Assembly (NCBI RefSeq): GCF_963678635.1 | Contig: NC_087064.1 | Span: forward strand, 27,506,189 to 27,570,188 | Length of the DNA stretch: 64,000 bases | Direction of reading: 5' to 3' | Source: Symsagittifera roscoffensis | Lineage: Eukaryota > Xenacoelomorpha > Acoela > Convolutidae | Part shown: positions 43,322-54,323 of the stretch, piece by piece | Layout: each line of letters begins with the position of its first letter | How positions within the stretch are numbered: the first letter of the stretch is position 1 | Program-made: the position numbers and the translations under genes | Notes under the pieces: model-generated | The model's input: only the letters and a program-made list of their open reading frames with translations | Database searches by the model: none | What the model was told of the DNA's origin: nothing

Positions 43322-46300
43322 TAGTAAGTCGTGCCGTCAGTCTTTTCTTAAGTCGCGACACTTCACACTTTCCGTAAAATCTTTTCTTAAGTTACGCCGC
43401 TAAAATGGATTTTTAAGTCACGCCGCCTGCATTTCTGTAAGATGTGAATCAGTCTTTTCCAAATCGCGGTGTCAGTCTTTTTTGTACATCGCGCCGCTTA
43501 AGACTTTCCTTGAAACTAGCCGCTAAAATCATTTCTCAAGTCGCGCCGTCAATCTTTTCGTAAGTCGCACCGTCACTCTTGTCGTAAGTCGCGCTGGCTA
43601 ACTTCTTCGCAAGTTGCGTCGACATTTCTTTTGGTAAGTCATGCCGCTAAAGTATTTTGTTAAGTCACGCCGTCAATCTTTTCGTGAGTCGCACCGTCAG
43701 TCTTCTCGTAAGTCGCGCTGCTAAGTCTTTGATTAGCTCGTGGAATCAGTCTTTTTGTATGACGTGCCATCAGTTTTTGTTAAGTTGTAGCGCCAGTATT
43801 TTCTTAAGTCATGATGTCAGTTTTTTCGTAAATCGCGCCGCTTAAGACTTTTCTTGGCTCTTTTTCCTTTTCCCCCACCTCACGCCAGTTTCAACTTATT
43901 AGTGTAACGAGTGGTTTTACGAGGTTGAGTATGAAGACCAAATTTGTTTATCGCGGCCTTTTTGATCTATATGTAAAATTTCATAACAATCGGACAATGT
44001 GGTCATCAATTTTACATCTAAAAATTTGCAGGTGGGGGGAAAAGGAAAAAGAGCCCTTTTCTTAAATTTAGCCGCTTAAATCTTTTCTTAAGTCACGCCG
44101 TCAATTTGTTCGTGAGTCAAGCCGCTAAAGTCTTTTGCTAAGTCACGCCGTCAATTTTCCGTCAGTCGCACCGTCAGTCTTCTCGTAAGTCGCGCTGCTA
44201 AGTTTTTTTTATTTTGTGGAATCAGTCTTCTTGTATGTTGTGCCGTCTAATTTTGTTAAATCCTTGCGTCAGTCTTTTCTAACTAAGTCGCACGTGCTTC
44301 TAAGGTCTTTTATTAAGTCGCGGTGTCACTCTTTTTGTAAGTCGTGTCGTCAGTTTTTTTTAAGTCGCGCTGTCATTTTTTTGTAAGTCACGCCGCTAAA
44401 TTTTTTTGTTAATTCACGCCGTCAATCTTTTTGTAAGTCGTACGGTCAGTTTTTTAAAGTAGCCGAGTGGTTTTTTGTTAAGCTGCGCCGCTAAGTTTTT
44501 TCATGAGTCGCACCGTCAGTCTGTTTTCGACATCGCGTTGTCAATGTTTTCTCACGTCACATCAGTCTTTTCGTAATTTTTTTTTCGTAAGTCGCGCTGT
44601 CAGTGTTTTTGTAAGTCATGCCTCAGTCTTTTTTTAAATCGCGGTGTCAATCTCTTCTTGAAACGTGCCAGTTAAGACTTTCCGTAAATCTAGCCGCTAA
44701 AGTCTTTTCTTAAAACGCGCCGTCAGTCTTTTTGTCAGCCGTGCGTCAGTTTTTTCTTAAATCGCGGCGTCATTTTTTCATAAATCGCTCCGTCAAATTT
44801 TTGGAAGTCACGCCGCTAAAGTTTTTGGTTACGTCACACGATCAGTCATTTCGTAAACCGCACCACTAATTAATTTTCTTAGGTCGCGCCACCAATCTTT
44901 CTTAAGTCGCGTCGCCAGTCTTTTCGTAAGTCGCGCCGTCAGTATTTTCTCAAGTCGAGCCATGAGTCACTACTTAAGTCGCGCCACTTCAGATTTTCCG
45001 TAAAAATCTTTTCTTAAGTTACGAGGCTAAAATATTTTTTTTTGCCTCTACTTTTGTAAGAAGTGAATCAGTCTCTTCCAAGTAGCGGAGTCAGTTTTTT
45101 TTGTGTATCGCGCCGCTTAAGACTTTCCTTAAAGCTAGCCGTCAATAACTTTTCTCAAGTCGCACCATCTGTTTTATCGTAAGTCACGCCGCAAAAGTAC
45201 TTTGTTTAGTCACGCCGTCAATCTTTCCGTAAGTCGCACCGTCAGTCTTGTCGTGAGTCGAGCTGGCTAACTTCTTCATAAGTCGCGCCGTCAATTTTTT
45301 TGGTAATTCATGCCGCTAAAGTGTTTTGTAAAGTCACGCCGTCAATCTTTTCGTGGGTCGCACCGTCAGTCTTCTCGTAAGGCGCGCTGCTAAGTCTTTT
45401 TTTAATTCGTGGAATTAGTCTTTTTGTTTGACGTGCCGTCAGTTTTTGTTAATTCCTAGCGTCAATCTTTTCTTAAGTCACGCCGTCAGTTTTTTTGTAA
45501 GTCACGCCGCCAAAGTTTTCTTTTGTTAAGTTGCGCCATCAATTTTTTTCGTAAATTGTCGCGTCTGTTTTTTTTGGAAGCAGCACCGCTATATTCTTTT
45601 CTTAGGTAGCGCCGTCAGACGTTTTTTCAGCTGTGCGTCAGTCTTTTCTTAAATCATGGTGTCAGTCTTTTCGTGAATCGCGTCGCTTAAGACTTTTGTT
45701 AAATCTAGCGGCTAAAATCTTTTCTTAAGTCGCGTCGTCAGTTTTTTTCGTAAGTCATACCGCTAAACTCTTTTGTTAAATCACGCCTTCAATCTTTTCT
45801 TGGGTCGCACCGTTAGTCTTATTGTAAGTCGCGCTGCTAGGTATATAATGAATTCGTTGAATCAGTCTTTTTGTAAGTCGTGCCATCTGTTTTTGTTAAG
45901 GCCTTGTCAGTCTTTTCTTAAGTCGCGCCGTCAGTTTTATTTGTAAGTCACGCGACTAAAGTATTTTGTTGAGTCACGAAGTTGTTCTTTACGTAAGTCG
46001 CACCGTCAGTCTTGTAGTAAGTCGTGCTGGCTAACTTCTTCGCAAGTTTCTTTTGGTAAGTCATGCCGCTAAAGTATTTTGTTAAGTCACGCCGTCAATC
46101 TTTTCGTGAGTCGCACCGTCAGTCTTCTCGTAAGTCGCGCTGCTAAGTCTTTGATTAGTTCGTGGAATCAGTCTTTTTGTATGACGTGCAATCAGTTTTT
46201 TTTAAGTTGGGCCGTCAGTTTTTTTGTAAATCACGCCGCTAAAATATTTTTTTAAGTCACGCCGTCATTCTTTTTGTACGGCGCACCGTCAGATTTCTGG

Positions 46301-46660
46301 TAAGTCGCGCTGCTAAGGTGTTTTATTAAGACGCGGTGTCAGTCTTTTTGTAAATCATGCCGTCAGTTTTTTTTGAATTCGCGGCGTGGTTTTTTCTTAA
46401 GTTGCGCCGCTAAGTCTTTTCATAAGTCGCACCGTCAGTCTGTTTCTACATCGCGCTGTCAATGTTTTCTCTTGTCGCATCAGCATTTTCGTAGTAAGAC
46501 AGTTCTGACGGCGCGACGTTGCGGTGCTGTTTCCGAAAAAACAGACGCGGCGATTTACGAAAAGATTGACGCTAGGACTTAAACAAAAAAAGAAGGGCAC
46601 GTCAAACAAAAAGACTGATTCCACGAATTAATAAAAGACTTACGAAAAGACAGTTCTGAT
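43322..46660. repeat. 3.3-kb CpG-rich minisatellite, ~23-bp unit
   Basis: It is made of degenerate units such as GTAAGTCGCGCCGTCAGTCTTTT and TTAAGTCACGCCGCTAAAGTCTTTT, well over one hundred copies. Longer groupings recur, for instance CGTGGAATCAGTCTTTTTGTATGACGTGCC near 43740, 44216, 45410 and 46160. It is strikingly CpG-rich in an AT-rich genome. It fills most of the intron between the two halves of FN3 domain 2 and is interrupted at 43856-44055 by a small MITE. Its last 165 bp are inverted. Confidence 0.95.
43856..44055. mobile_element. 200-bp MITE inside the satellite, 8-bp target duplication
   Basis: The terminal inverted repeats are GGCTCTTTTTCCTTTTCCCC (continuing CACCT) and its complement at 44031-44055. 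The same octamer, CTTTTCTT, flanks both sides (43848-43855 and 44056-44063) and is itself part of a satellite unit. The inside is unrelated to the satellite. An 8-bp duplication suggests a hAT-type element of a different family from the CAGGGGCGGAT MITEs. Confidence 0.88.
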
Positions 46661-46662
46661 CT

Positions 46663-46772
46663 CGGATTATATCCCCCCTCAAAATTAGTATATAAATTGG
46701 CCACCAAAAGTGAATATCTCAAAAAAGCTCAAAACCCACCCCCGCCCCCACCCCTAACTAAATCCACCCGAT
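46663..46772 (-). mobile_element. hAT-type MITE, internally deleted fragment
   Basis: CCCCCCTCAAAATTAGTATATAAATTGGC, then TGAATATCTC and CCACCCCTAACTAAATCCACCC are the family blocks on the minus strand with the middle and outer parts missing. It lies just before the acceptor of the next exon. Confidence 0.6.
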
Positions 46773-46793
46773 TGATTACAATTTTTTGATCAG

Positions 46794-46893
46794 GAGAATG
46801 GCGTGCTGTACAGTGTGGAAGTGAGGGCCGTGCAGACTTGTGGAGATTATTTGGTTAATGGCACACTCTCACTCCCAGTCGACATTGTGGCTG
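46794..46893 (+). CDS. Fibronectin type III domain 2, second half
   Basis: The acceptor TTTTTTGATCAG ends at 46793; it enters in phase 0 and leaves in phase 1 at GCTG|GTGAGT. It encodes ENGVLYSVEVRAVQTCGDYL, then VNGTLSLPVDIVA. The L-Y-S-V-E-V-R-A strand is the F-strand signature of FN3 and completes the fold begun at 41852. The intron between the halves is 4775 bp and holds the foldback element and the satellite. Confidence 0.88.
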
Positions 46894-47122
46894 GTGAGTC
46901 ATAACCAGCTGTCACTAATAAATAATCATCTCAAGTCAGTTCTTGGGGTTTCGACCTGGTTTTAGTCTATGTATGCTTTGCCATGGTTAAGTAACTTGGG
47001 CAACCTTATCAAAAATTACCTCGTGTTACGATTATCTCATCGATATATTCGATGAGCGACGCTCTCTTTTCTTTTGGGACAAGGAAGAAAACAGTTTTTA
47101 TTTTCTTTTCTTTTTCTTTTAG

Positions 47123-47269
47123 ACCTGGACGAGTGTGAGGAGTTGGTGGACGAAAGTGGGATGGGGGTGTGTGGCACTCACTCCTTCTGCAACAACACCA
47201 TCGGCTCCTTCAACTGCACCTGTGAACCGGGCTTCTTCTCAGATCACGGCGATGGCTCCAACTGCAAAG
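47123..47269 (+). CDS. cbEGF 1
   Basis: A phase 1-1 exon of 147 bp (CTTTTAG / AAAG|GTAGGT). It begins DLDECEELVDESGMGVC and has the Asn/Asp-hydroxylation pattern C-x-[DN]-x4-[FY]-x-C as CNNTIGSFNC, then CEPGFFSDHGDGSNC: six cysteines. The D-x-D-E-C start plus that pattern marks a calcium-binding EGF module. The loop before the second Cys is longer than in most of the later repeats. It directly follows FN3 domain 2. Confidence 0.93.
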
Positions 47270-47578
47270 GTAGGTTTAACCTGGTGCAGTTTGAGGTATA
47301 ATATATCAAAAGTAATTTTATTACCTTATGTGTTGTTGAAAATAATGACTATTATTACTTTTTTACCCTTTTTTGTATGAAACTTACAAATAATTGTATG
47401 GTTGTGTAGACTGAGAGAGGAAAACTTCTCAAGTTCTCTGGTCACTTTTAATTATGTTCGAAAACAATGTTTGAAAAACTATCAGCGCAAATATTTTGCT
47501 CAAAAATTGCGAGAGCTCAAAGGCCGCAAAGCATCCAAAAACAAACGCTCAAAATGTTTTCTCAGTTCTTTTTCTCAG

Positions 47579-47716
47579 ATTTGGACGAATGTGCGGTATT
47601 TGGTGATTTGGCTCTGTGTGGAGCGAACTCGACATGTATCAACACTGAGGGGGGCTATGACTGTCAGTGTCACGTGGGGTTCTACTCGCCACTCGAAACA
47701 CACACAGACTGCACTG
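47579..47716 (+). CDS. cbEGF 2
   Basis: A phase 1-1 exon of 138 bp (TTTCTCAG / ACTG|GTCAGT). DLDECAVFGDLALC, ANSTC (sequon NST), hydroxylation-type segment CINTEGGYDC, then HVGFYSPLETHTDC. Six cysteines. Confidence 0.93.
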
Positions 47717-48015
47717 GTCAGTAGAAGAAATTCATTGGCCTTAATATTATTTATAGTTAGTTTGTTTAAGGAATTTTTTAAATCAAAAAATTGAACTTTT
47801 TTAAGGGCTTTGAATGTTGCAAAACCATTAGACTTAAACAGAGAACCATTTATGACATACACAATTTTCACAAACTTTCGCTGTAGTCAGTTCTCGTTCT
47901 CAAAAACGCTCAGAAAACTATAACTAATTATTCCGAGACTATGAACAAATTTAAGAAAAAATTTAATTTGGTTCCTGAAAAAAAACATGTTTTCAATTCT
48001 GTAATGATTTCGCAG

Positions 48016-48159
48016 ACGTGGACGAGTGTGCTTCGGGTATGTATGGTGAAATAGGAATATGTGGGAATTACTCAGACTGTTCCAACACCATCGGAAGCTA
48101 CTTCTGTTCATGTCATATCGGATTCTACTCGCCCGACTCAACACACCACGACTGCGCAG
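48016..48159 (+). CDS. cbEGF 3, with a GC-type donor
   Basis: A phase 1-1 exon of 144 bp. [43 protein letters not shown]. The exon must end at GCAG to keep phase, but the intron then starts GCAAGA, not GT. AG|GCAAG is the known consensus of the minor GC-AG introns, and no GT donor is available nearby. Confidence 0.9.
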
Positions 48160-48348
48160 GCAAGAAACATTTATTTCGAAAGTTTAGAAGACTTTTCTTA
48201 AGAAATAAAGAACAACCAATTTTACAATCAACAATACCCAAAAGTGCAGTTTGAGGACGGAACGGAGGCGCCCTCCTCTTAGATGCAATCACCACGTAAG
48301 AAAACTCCAACACTCAACTCTTGTAAAAAAAATGTGTTTGCTTACAAT

Positions 48349-48705
48349 CAGGGGCGGATCTAGGAATTTTCGGGGGTGGGAGGGTTTGAATTTTTTCTAG
48401 GATTTTCTAAATATTTGTCAACCTTTTTTTTAGGTCGACCAAATTGACTTTTTGAGCTCTCCCAAATCAGTATAAAGACCCATATTTTGACCAAACTTTT
48501 TGCACCGCAGGCAAATTTTTGAAAAAAGCAGCTCAAAAAAGACGTTTTTAGGCAGTTTTGGGAAAATTTTGACAAAAAATTGCGTTTATTCGGCGCCTGC
48601 TCAACCACCTTTCGAAACAGTTTAGGCTCAGTCAGCCAAAAAGGGATATTTTAAATTAGTACAAAGTGAGGACCCTTTGGGTCGGTAGGAGGTCGAATCC
48701 CTGGT
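48349..48705 (-). mobile_element. hAT-type MITE, copy lacking its right end
   Basis: It starts CAGGGGCGGATCTAGGAATTTT at 48349 and follows the family order on the minus strand to about GACCCTTTGGGTCGG and TCGAATCCCTGG near 48700, where the right terminal repeat should begin but is absent. It lies in the intron after cbEGF 3. Confidence 0.85.
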
Positions 48706-49881
48706 GCTTGCAGTGCAGAAGTTTATGACAAATACTTTTTTCAGGACCAATAATGTTTTTTTTTAATCGAGCTCTTTCTACTTTAAAAACATCATTTGGT
48801 CCTTTTTTTAAAGAAAAACAAAAGTACAATTATTATCATTCGATTATTAGGTTTACAAGATTTTTAGCAGAAAATAGCAAACTGCTGGTTTTATAGTTGA
48901 CTCGTGGTGCACTACGAAATTGCTCCGAATTGAATTGAGGCAGCTAATCGGGCTCTTCTTTTACAAACCCTACTCCCAAAGTTTGACACTAAAAACTTGA
49001 TATTATCAGCCTAAATTGTTTTGCCAAAAATTAATTTAACAAAAAAAATTCAAGACCAATTAAAGGGCAGCCCGGAACCTTCAGGGCTATGCCTTGGCAT
49101 GAGCAGTCCTGTTCCCTATATGACTCAAAATGTAATACTCGAAACTTGATAATTGTGACGAAACAACAAACAAAGGAACAGAGTTGCTGGAGAAAACAAA
49201 CAAACAGAGTTCACATTTCAAAATATATATATATATATTGAAGACCATGGGAGAGAAATTGGGCCAAAAAGGTTAAAAATGAAAAGAATTGTTAAAAAAG
49301 AATCTATTTTGATTATTTCGAAAGCTGTTTTTTGGTGTTTGAATTCCAGTCGATCAATTTTTTTTCTGGCCAAGTGTTTGAATGATCATTAGAATGTTTA
49401 TTATGCCAAACAGATTTTAAAAAATTCAAAAAATCTACTCGATTGCTTAGTACTTGTTTTGATGGCTGTTTGTTAGTCGGAAAATTGAATTTATCATTTT
49501 TTTTCTCTTCTAGTCCAAAGCTTAACAATGTAGGCAGCATTATTTTTTAGCAATTATTATACGAATTTTTTTAACCGAAAGCAATTTATCCTACGTATGG
49601 TCAGTAATATTGCTATTTCCATGCATTAAAATGACAATTCTGCCCGTACAGAAGAAATTCTTTATTTCTGACCTGATATAATTTATATCTAATCTAAAAT
49701 TCTGGTCAGAAATTCTCTATGAAATTTTCAAATAAAGGAGGGATATTCTTAAAATTTTCTATTTCTCATCTTAATTCTGATCAAAAATTAGCTAAATCTA
49801 AGCTATTTCTAGCTATAAAAATTTTTTTCCTGGAGTGGCTCGAACATCGACATTCAATTTGCTAGCTTGTCTAATACAAAG

Positions 49882-49905
49882 TAACACTTGTTATAACAAG
49901 TGTTA
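49882..49905. repeat. Perfect 24-bp palindrome
   Basis: TAACACTTGTTA followed by its exact complement. It is intronic. Imperfect matching blocks (CTTTATTTCT) flank it near 49650 and 50005, so it may be the centre of an old foldback element. Confidence 0.8.
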
Positions 49906-50315
49906 ATTTGCCTTACATTGCTACTGTTATTGAGTATTCTCGAAGCATGTTTATCTCATTGCGGTTGAGCAGTGAACTGATTTATGGTTTTTTCTTTCTG
50001 GAAACTCTTTATTTCTAAAATAGAAAGAAATAGATCATTTCTGCACGCAAAAAAACGAGAAAACGTCGGTAGATAAACTATCTAAAATTTCTATCTTGAA
50101 AAATTCAGCCTCCGTTGGGTACGGGTGAGTATGAAAAACTAGAAGTCGCAATTGCGATGACTTGCATTGCTCAAAAAAATTTATTAGAAAAATAAGTGGT
50201 TATGCAATTACAACAGAAGGTTCCGACCGCAGTTCTTTAGGAAAAAAATCGAAAGTAAGCCCCATTTCAGTTCTTTGGCTTTTCTACGAAAAAAAAATAA
50301 TTTTTTTGTTATAAG

Positions 50316-50459
50316 ATGACAACGAGTGTCTGGATGACAATGAAAACCCAACTGGTTTATGTGGCAACTTCTCCGACTGCTCCAACACATTTGGCTCCTA
50401 TTTCTGTTCCTGCTGGACCGGGTTCAAGTCTCCCTCTGGAGACAACCACGACTGTGAAG
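50316..50459 (+). CDS. cbEGF 4
   Basis: A phase 1-1 exon of 144 bp (TTATAAG / GAAG|GTACAC). It begins DDNECLDDNENPTGLC, slightly off the usual D-x-D-E-C because the second residue is Asp and the third Asn; CSNTFGSYFC and WTGFKSPSGDNHDC complete six cysteines. Calcium ligation is still plausible since Asn is allowed at the third position. Confidence 0.92.
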
Positions 50460-50756
50460 GTACACAAGATTGCTTTGCAAGGTCTACCCAGAGTAGTCTT
50501 ACATTGTGAGTCAAAATTCACAGTTGAAAATGATTGCCGAATATATAAGAATAAGTGACCGAATTGTTTCTGAGCTAAAATTGAAAAATTATAAGTCCAA
50601 GTCACAAAATTGAGCACCCACAAAAATTTCATGTTTTTTTTTAAAAATCGGAAATCAATTTCAAACCCATTTTTTTACAGGAAAAGTCAGTAAATACATC
50701 CAAAAAACGTTGAACAACGCCAAATCTCGTAAGATCCGGTCTTTAAAAAGGTCTTT

Positions 50757-50862
50757 ATCTTGCAAGATGCAAGCAAGAGACTTGCAAGATGGTTGCAAGA
50801 TGGTTGCAAGATGGTTGCAATATGGTTGCAAGATGGTTGCAAGATGGTGATGGTTGCAACAT
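50757..50862 (+). repeat. 11-bp minisatellite GATGGTTGCAA
   Basis: About eight head-to-tail copies of GATGGTTGCAA with few changes lie in the intron after cbEGF 4. Upstream TTGCAAGATGCAAGCAAGAG looks like degenerate units. Confidence 0.92.
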
Positions 50863-50926
50863 AACTCTATTCTCATAAGTTAAGTGGGTTCTCTCAAGTC
50901 CACTGATATTGTTTGATTTTGTGTAG

Positions 50927-51061
50927 ATTTGGATGAATGTGTGGAGGTGACCCCTTACGTCTGCAGAAACAACTCCCACTGCTTCAACCTGATTGGCTCC
51001 TACTCCTGCGACTGTCACCAAGGATTCAAATCACTCGACGGCACTCATCATGACTGCACAG
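50927..51061 (+). CDS. cbEGF 5
   Basis: A phase 1-1 exon of 135 bp (TTTTGTGTAG / ACAG|GTTTTT). DLDECVEVTPYVC, CFNLIGSYSC, HQGFKSLDGTHHDC: six cysteines and a standard hydroxylation pattern. The donor GTTTTTAA is weak compared with the other exons. Confidence 0.92.
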
Positions 51062-53078
51062 GTTTTTAAAAAATAGGATTTTTTTATTCCAAGCGAAAGA
51101 GCGGAAAATTTTTATCTTCTGTTGACTTCAAATTTCATTTTAGTTTTTCCATTGCAATTAATAAAAAAACAATCTGCGTTGTTGTTCCGACTTTTTTTAT
51201 GTTTTACTTTCTCAATTATTTGAAGTTAATTTCAATGTTCATATCAGACGTAAATTGAGTAAAACGCATAGAGTGAACAAAATTTTGAAGATATTGACAC
51301 AGTGAACGCTTTCTGGCGCAAAATTACGACAATTAGGCTAAAACTACTTGCTTGTATTAATGTGACCGAAGTTGTATCCAATTCATGACTTCTATCAACA
51401 AATTTTAGTTTATTAGATTATTGAAAACTTCTGGTTGAGATTTTTTGATTAATAATGTCCTTTGCAATCATTAAGAGAAATAGTCTCTAATGTTTTTTTT
51501 TGTATTTTCTCACTTAATTTAATTTCATTATCCGTATCGGCCCAGTCCTCATTGTTTTAAAAGGAAAATTTTACAAAATTTGAGGCAAAATTGAATTTAT
51601 ATGATGAACTTAACCAAATGAAGCTGGGTTCTTATCCTCAGTCTCATCAAAAGAGGAAAAATTTTCTAATGCATATTTCAAGAGTGTTTTCGAAAAACTA
51701 AAGGAATCTAAAATAAAATTTTGTTTGCGACAAAACTTGATTTTTTTAGCCATTTTTTTCTCTTTCGATCTTTAACATTGGGCTATATATATTTCAGTTC
51801 TTTTCCAATCAAAATCAAATAACGTAAATAAATCGAATGATACATTATATTGAAGAGTTTTTGATCTTGAATTGATTGACTTGAAAAAAAATTCAAAAAA
51901 ACTATCAAATTCTCAATGAAAACTGGTTGAAAACTTCTGCTTCTTAGTTTTTAAGACACTCTATTTTGGAGCTTCATATAACGCCTGCTTGACTATAAAA
52001 TTTTTTTTATCAGACCTCAAAAATTATCTAGTAAATTTTGTGTTTTTTTGTTTTTTGTTTCCAGTTTTAGATTTACAAAAAGCTGTAGTCAAAACCAAAA
52101 TGACTTTTCACAACTGTTAAAAGCTTCGTTTTTTTAAAAACTTTGGTAGTTTTGTGGGACAAAAAAATCTATCATTGGGCTGAAAACATTTAAAACACAC
52201 GACTGACAATGAGATAGTTTAAGCCTAAATGTGAATTTGAATTATGGTCCGGAAAAAAGAGTCTGCAAAATGATATTTGCAATTTCTGAGAATGCTATTT
52301 TGGAATATTTTTTTGGAATACAAAATACGACTAAAAACTTGAAGCTTATAATTTTTTTTGAGCTACCTAATTTCGAAAAAAATTTCCTCATGCCTCAGTC
52401 ACTCCTACTCAAAACTGTAATTGTAAAAAAAGTTATCTCAAGTTTGTGAGCAACCGGACGGAATTTTTGCTATTAGGAATTCTTTCGTCTTTTTATTGAG
52501 CTGGATGATAATTTTTTTGGTTTCGCGAACATTTTGGGACATGAGCTAACTTTTCTGAGTTGATCAAAATTTCTGATCTCAAAATTTTTATTAATGAGAA
52601 TTTTCTACAGTTTTCTGGCCTAAATTTTACCCTACAATTCTTTTGCATGATAAGCGTTCTTTCATTCATATATGAGATTTTTATGAATAGCATTTTGAAT
52701 TATGCTGTGAAATTTGGTGTTTTTGGACCCACATTAACCAAAGTTTATCTCATAAAAAAAATTCAGTGGTTGAATAGCAACAAACACACAGATAACTGCT
52801 TTTGCTAATTTGTCATATAAATCTTAATATGATTTTCCGTCAAAATTAGGTAAAAAACCGTAATTTTTTAAAAAACAAGAAACTTGAAAATCTCATCGGT
52901 TGAAAACATTTTCCTGTTTTATATAATTAAAATTGTGCGATAGCATTTTTTCATCCAAAAATCGAAATGTATTCTTTTTTGATGTTCAGAAATCTTCAAA
53001 ACCGTCACTTGAACGAAAAAAAGTATTTTCAAAAATTGTATGAAAATTGAATGACATTGAATAATCTGGTCCGTTTAG
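51062..53078 (+). other. Intron (2 kb)
   Basis: AT-rich with no recognised element. ORFs in it are random-looking. Confidence 0.6.
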
Positions 53079-53213
53079 ACATTGATGAATGCGTTGAGGT
53101 GGATCAAGCTTGCGGGTTGGCCAATTCAACTTGTACTAATCTGGTTGGCAGCCACCTGTGCCAGTGTTTCGATGGATTCTTCTCCGCCAACAGCCAACAT
53201 AACGACTGTGCAG
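53079..53213 (+). CDS. cbEGF 6 (type 1, first five-exon unit)
   Basis: A phase 1-1 exon of 135 bp (CCGTTTAG / GCAG|GTATAC). DIDECVEVDQACGLANSTC, CTNLVGSHLC, FDGFFSANSQHNDC. The aromatic residue of the hydroxylation pattern is His here, so hydroxylation is less certain. Its C-terminal loop (SAN-x2-HNDC) matches cbEGF 11 and 16, its counterparts in the later units. Confidence 0.92.
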
Positions 53214-53489
53214 GTATACTTCAATTAAACATTATGGCTAGAAAATTTGGTATTTTGCCCATATGAAATTACCATAAAAATTGAAATATTTGTATTATAT
53301 AAATCTTGTCATTAAGCTCAAACTGAGAGACTTTACAAACTCAAAAAAAAAGACATCCAACCCTCGGCGGTGTTACTTAGTTCTACCAGCTTTCAAATCG
53401 AATTACAAATTTCAGTTTGATCAAAATCTTAATTGTTTTTTGAAAAAAAAAAAAACGCTAAAATGTATGCAAAATTTTATGGTTGACAG

Positions 53490-53615
53490 ATATCGACGAG
53501 TGTGCTTCAAATGTCTGTGGGAACTCATCCAATTGTGTGAATGTTATTGGTTCCTACAACTGTAGCTGCCATTCTGGATATGAATCACCTTCACTCACAC
53601 ACGAAGACTGTATAG
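53490..53615 (+). CDS. cbEGF 7 (type 2)
   Basis: A phase 1-1 exon of 126 bp (GTTGACAG / ATAG|GTAAAA). DIDECASNVC, CVNVIGSYNC, HSGYESPSLTHEDC. The short first loop (five residues from Cys1 to Cys2) and the ES-x-S-x2-HEDC ending identify it with cbEGF 12 and 17. Confidence 0.92.
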
Positions 53616-53718
53616 GTAAAAATCACATTTAAAACTGATGTCAAAATCACTACAAATAGAGTTTGTTCGCAATCATTAGAAAATTAGTCCAATGTTGACT
53701 TTTTCATCTTTTTCGTAG

Positions 53719-53850
53719 ACATCGATGAGTGTTCGCTTGACGCCTCAATTTGTGGAGGTAATTCGAGTTGCAACAACATTGATGGATCTTACGAGTGCTC
53801 CTGTGACACCGGCTATGAGTCAGTGGACGGATCAAACACAAACTGCACCA
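53719..53850 (+). CDS. cbEGF 8 (type 3)
   Basis: A phase 1-1 exon of 132 bp (TTTCGTAG / ACCA|GTTAGT). DIDECSLDASIC, CNNIDGSYEC, GYESVDGSNTNC. It ends in A rather than G, so the next repeat starts with Asn. Counterparts are cbEGF 13 and 18, which also end in A. Confidence 0.92.
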
Positions 53851-54188
53851 GTTAGTTCAAACTAGTTTCCCTTTTTCCTATACCGTTTCTAAAAATCTTA
53901 ATTCAGGATATAATTTCAAATTTCAAAATTAAATAAGAATTACAAGCGATTTGTATAATGAATATAAAGTAGGTTTGTAAGGTATAGATCCTCAATAATG
54001 AAGTATTGGCCATTTTCATGCACACTTTTCTAACATTTTCAGATATTTTAAGCTGATTGAACCTAAGGCTACAGCTAGTCTCTAAAAAAAACTTCTCAGT
54101 GTGCCATTACTTATGTAAATTATAGCCAAATTGCCCCTTCTTGAAAGCTATTTATCAAATTTTTTAAGTATTACTTCCATGTAAATAG

Positions 54189-54323
54189 ATATTGACGAAT
54201 GTGGGTTGAGTGGGTCCCCCATTTGTGGCAGTAATTCCGACTGCACTGACAATGTGGGCAGCTACACCTGCTCATGTCACCCGGGATACTCTTCAGCCAA
54301 CGCTTTCCACGACGACTGTCTAG
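54189..54323 (+). CDS. cbEGF 9 (type 4)
   Basis: A phase 1-1 exon of 135 bp (TGTAAATAG / CTAG|GTAACC). It starts NIDEC because the preceding exon contributes A; then GLSGSPICGSNSDC, CTDNVGSYTC (Asp at the hydroxylation position) and HPGYSSANAFHDDC. Counterparts are cbEGF 14 and 19, which also start with Asn and carry Asp at that site. Confidence 0.92.

Noticed and set aside
46373-46624. Frames within the satellite
   Set aside because: They translate the minisatellite and its inverted edge; no gene.
47135-47871. Alternative frames over cbEGF 1 and 2
   Set aside because: Shadows in other frames of the cbEGF exons; they lack the cysteine pattern.
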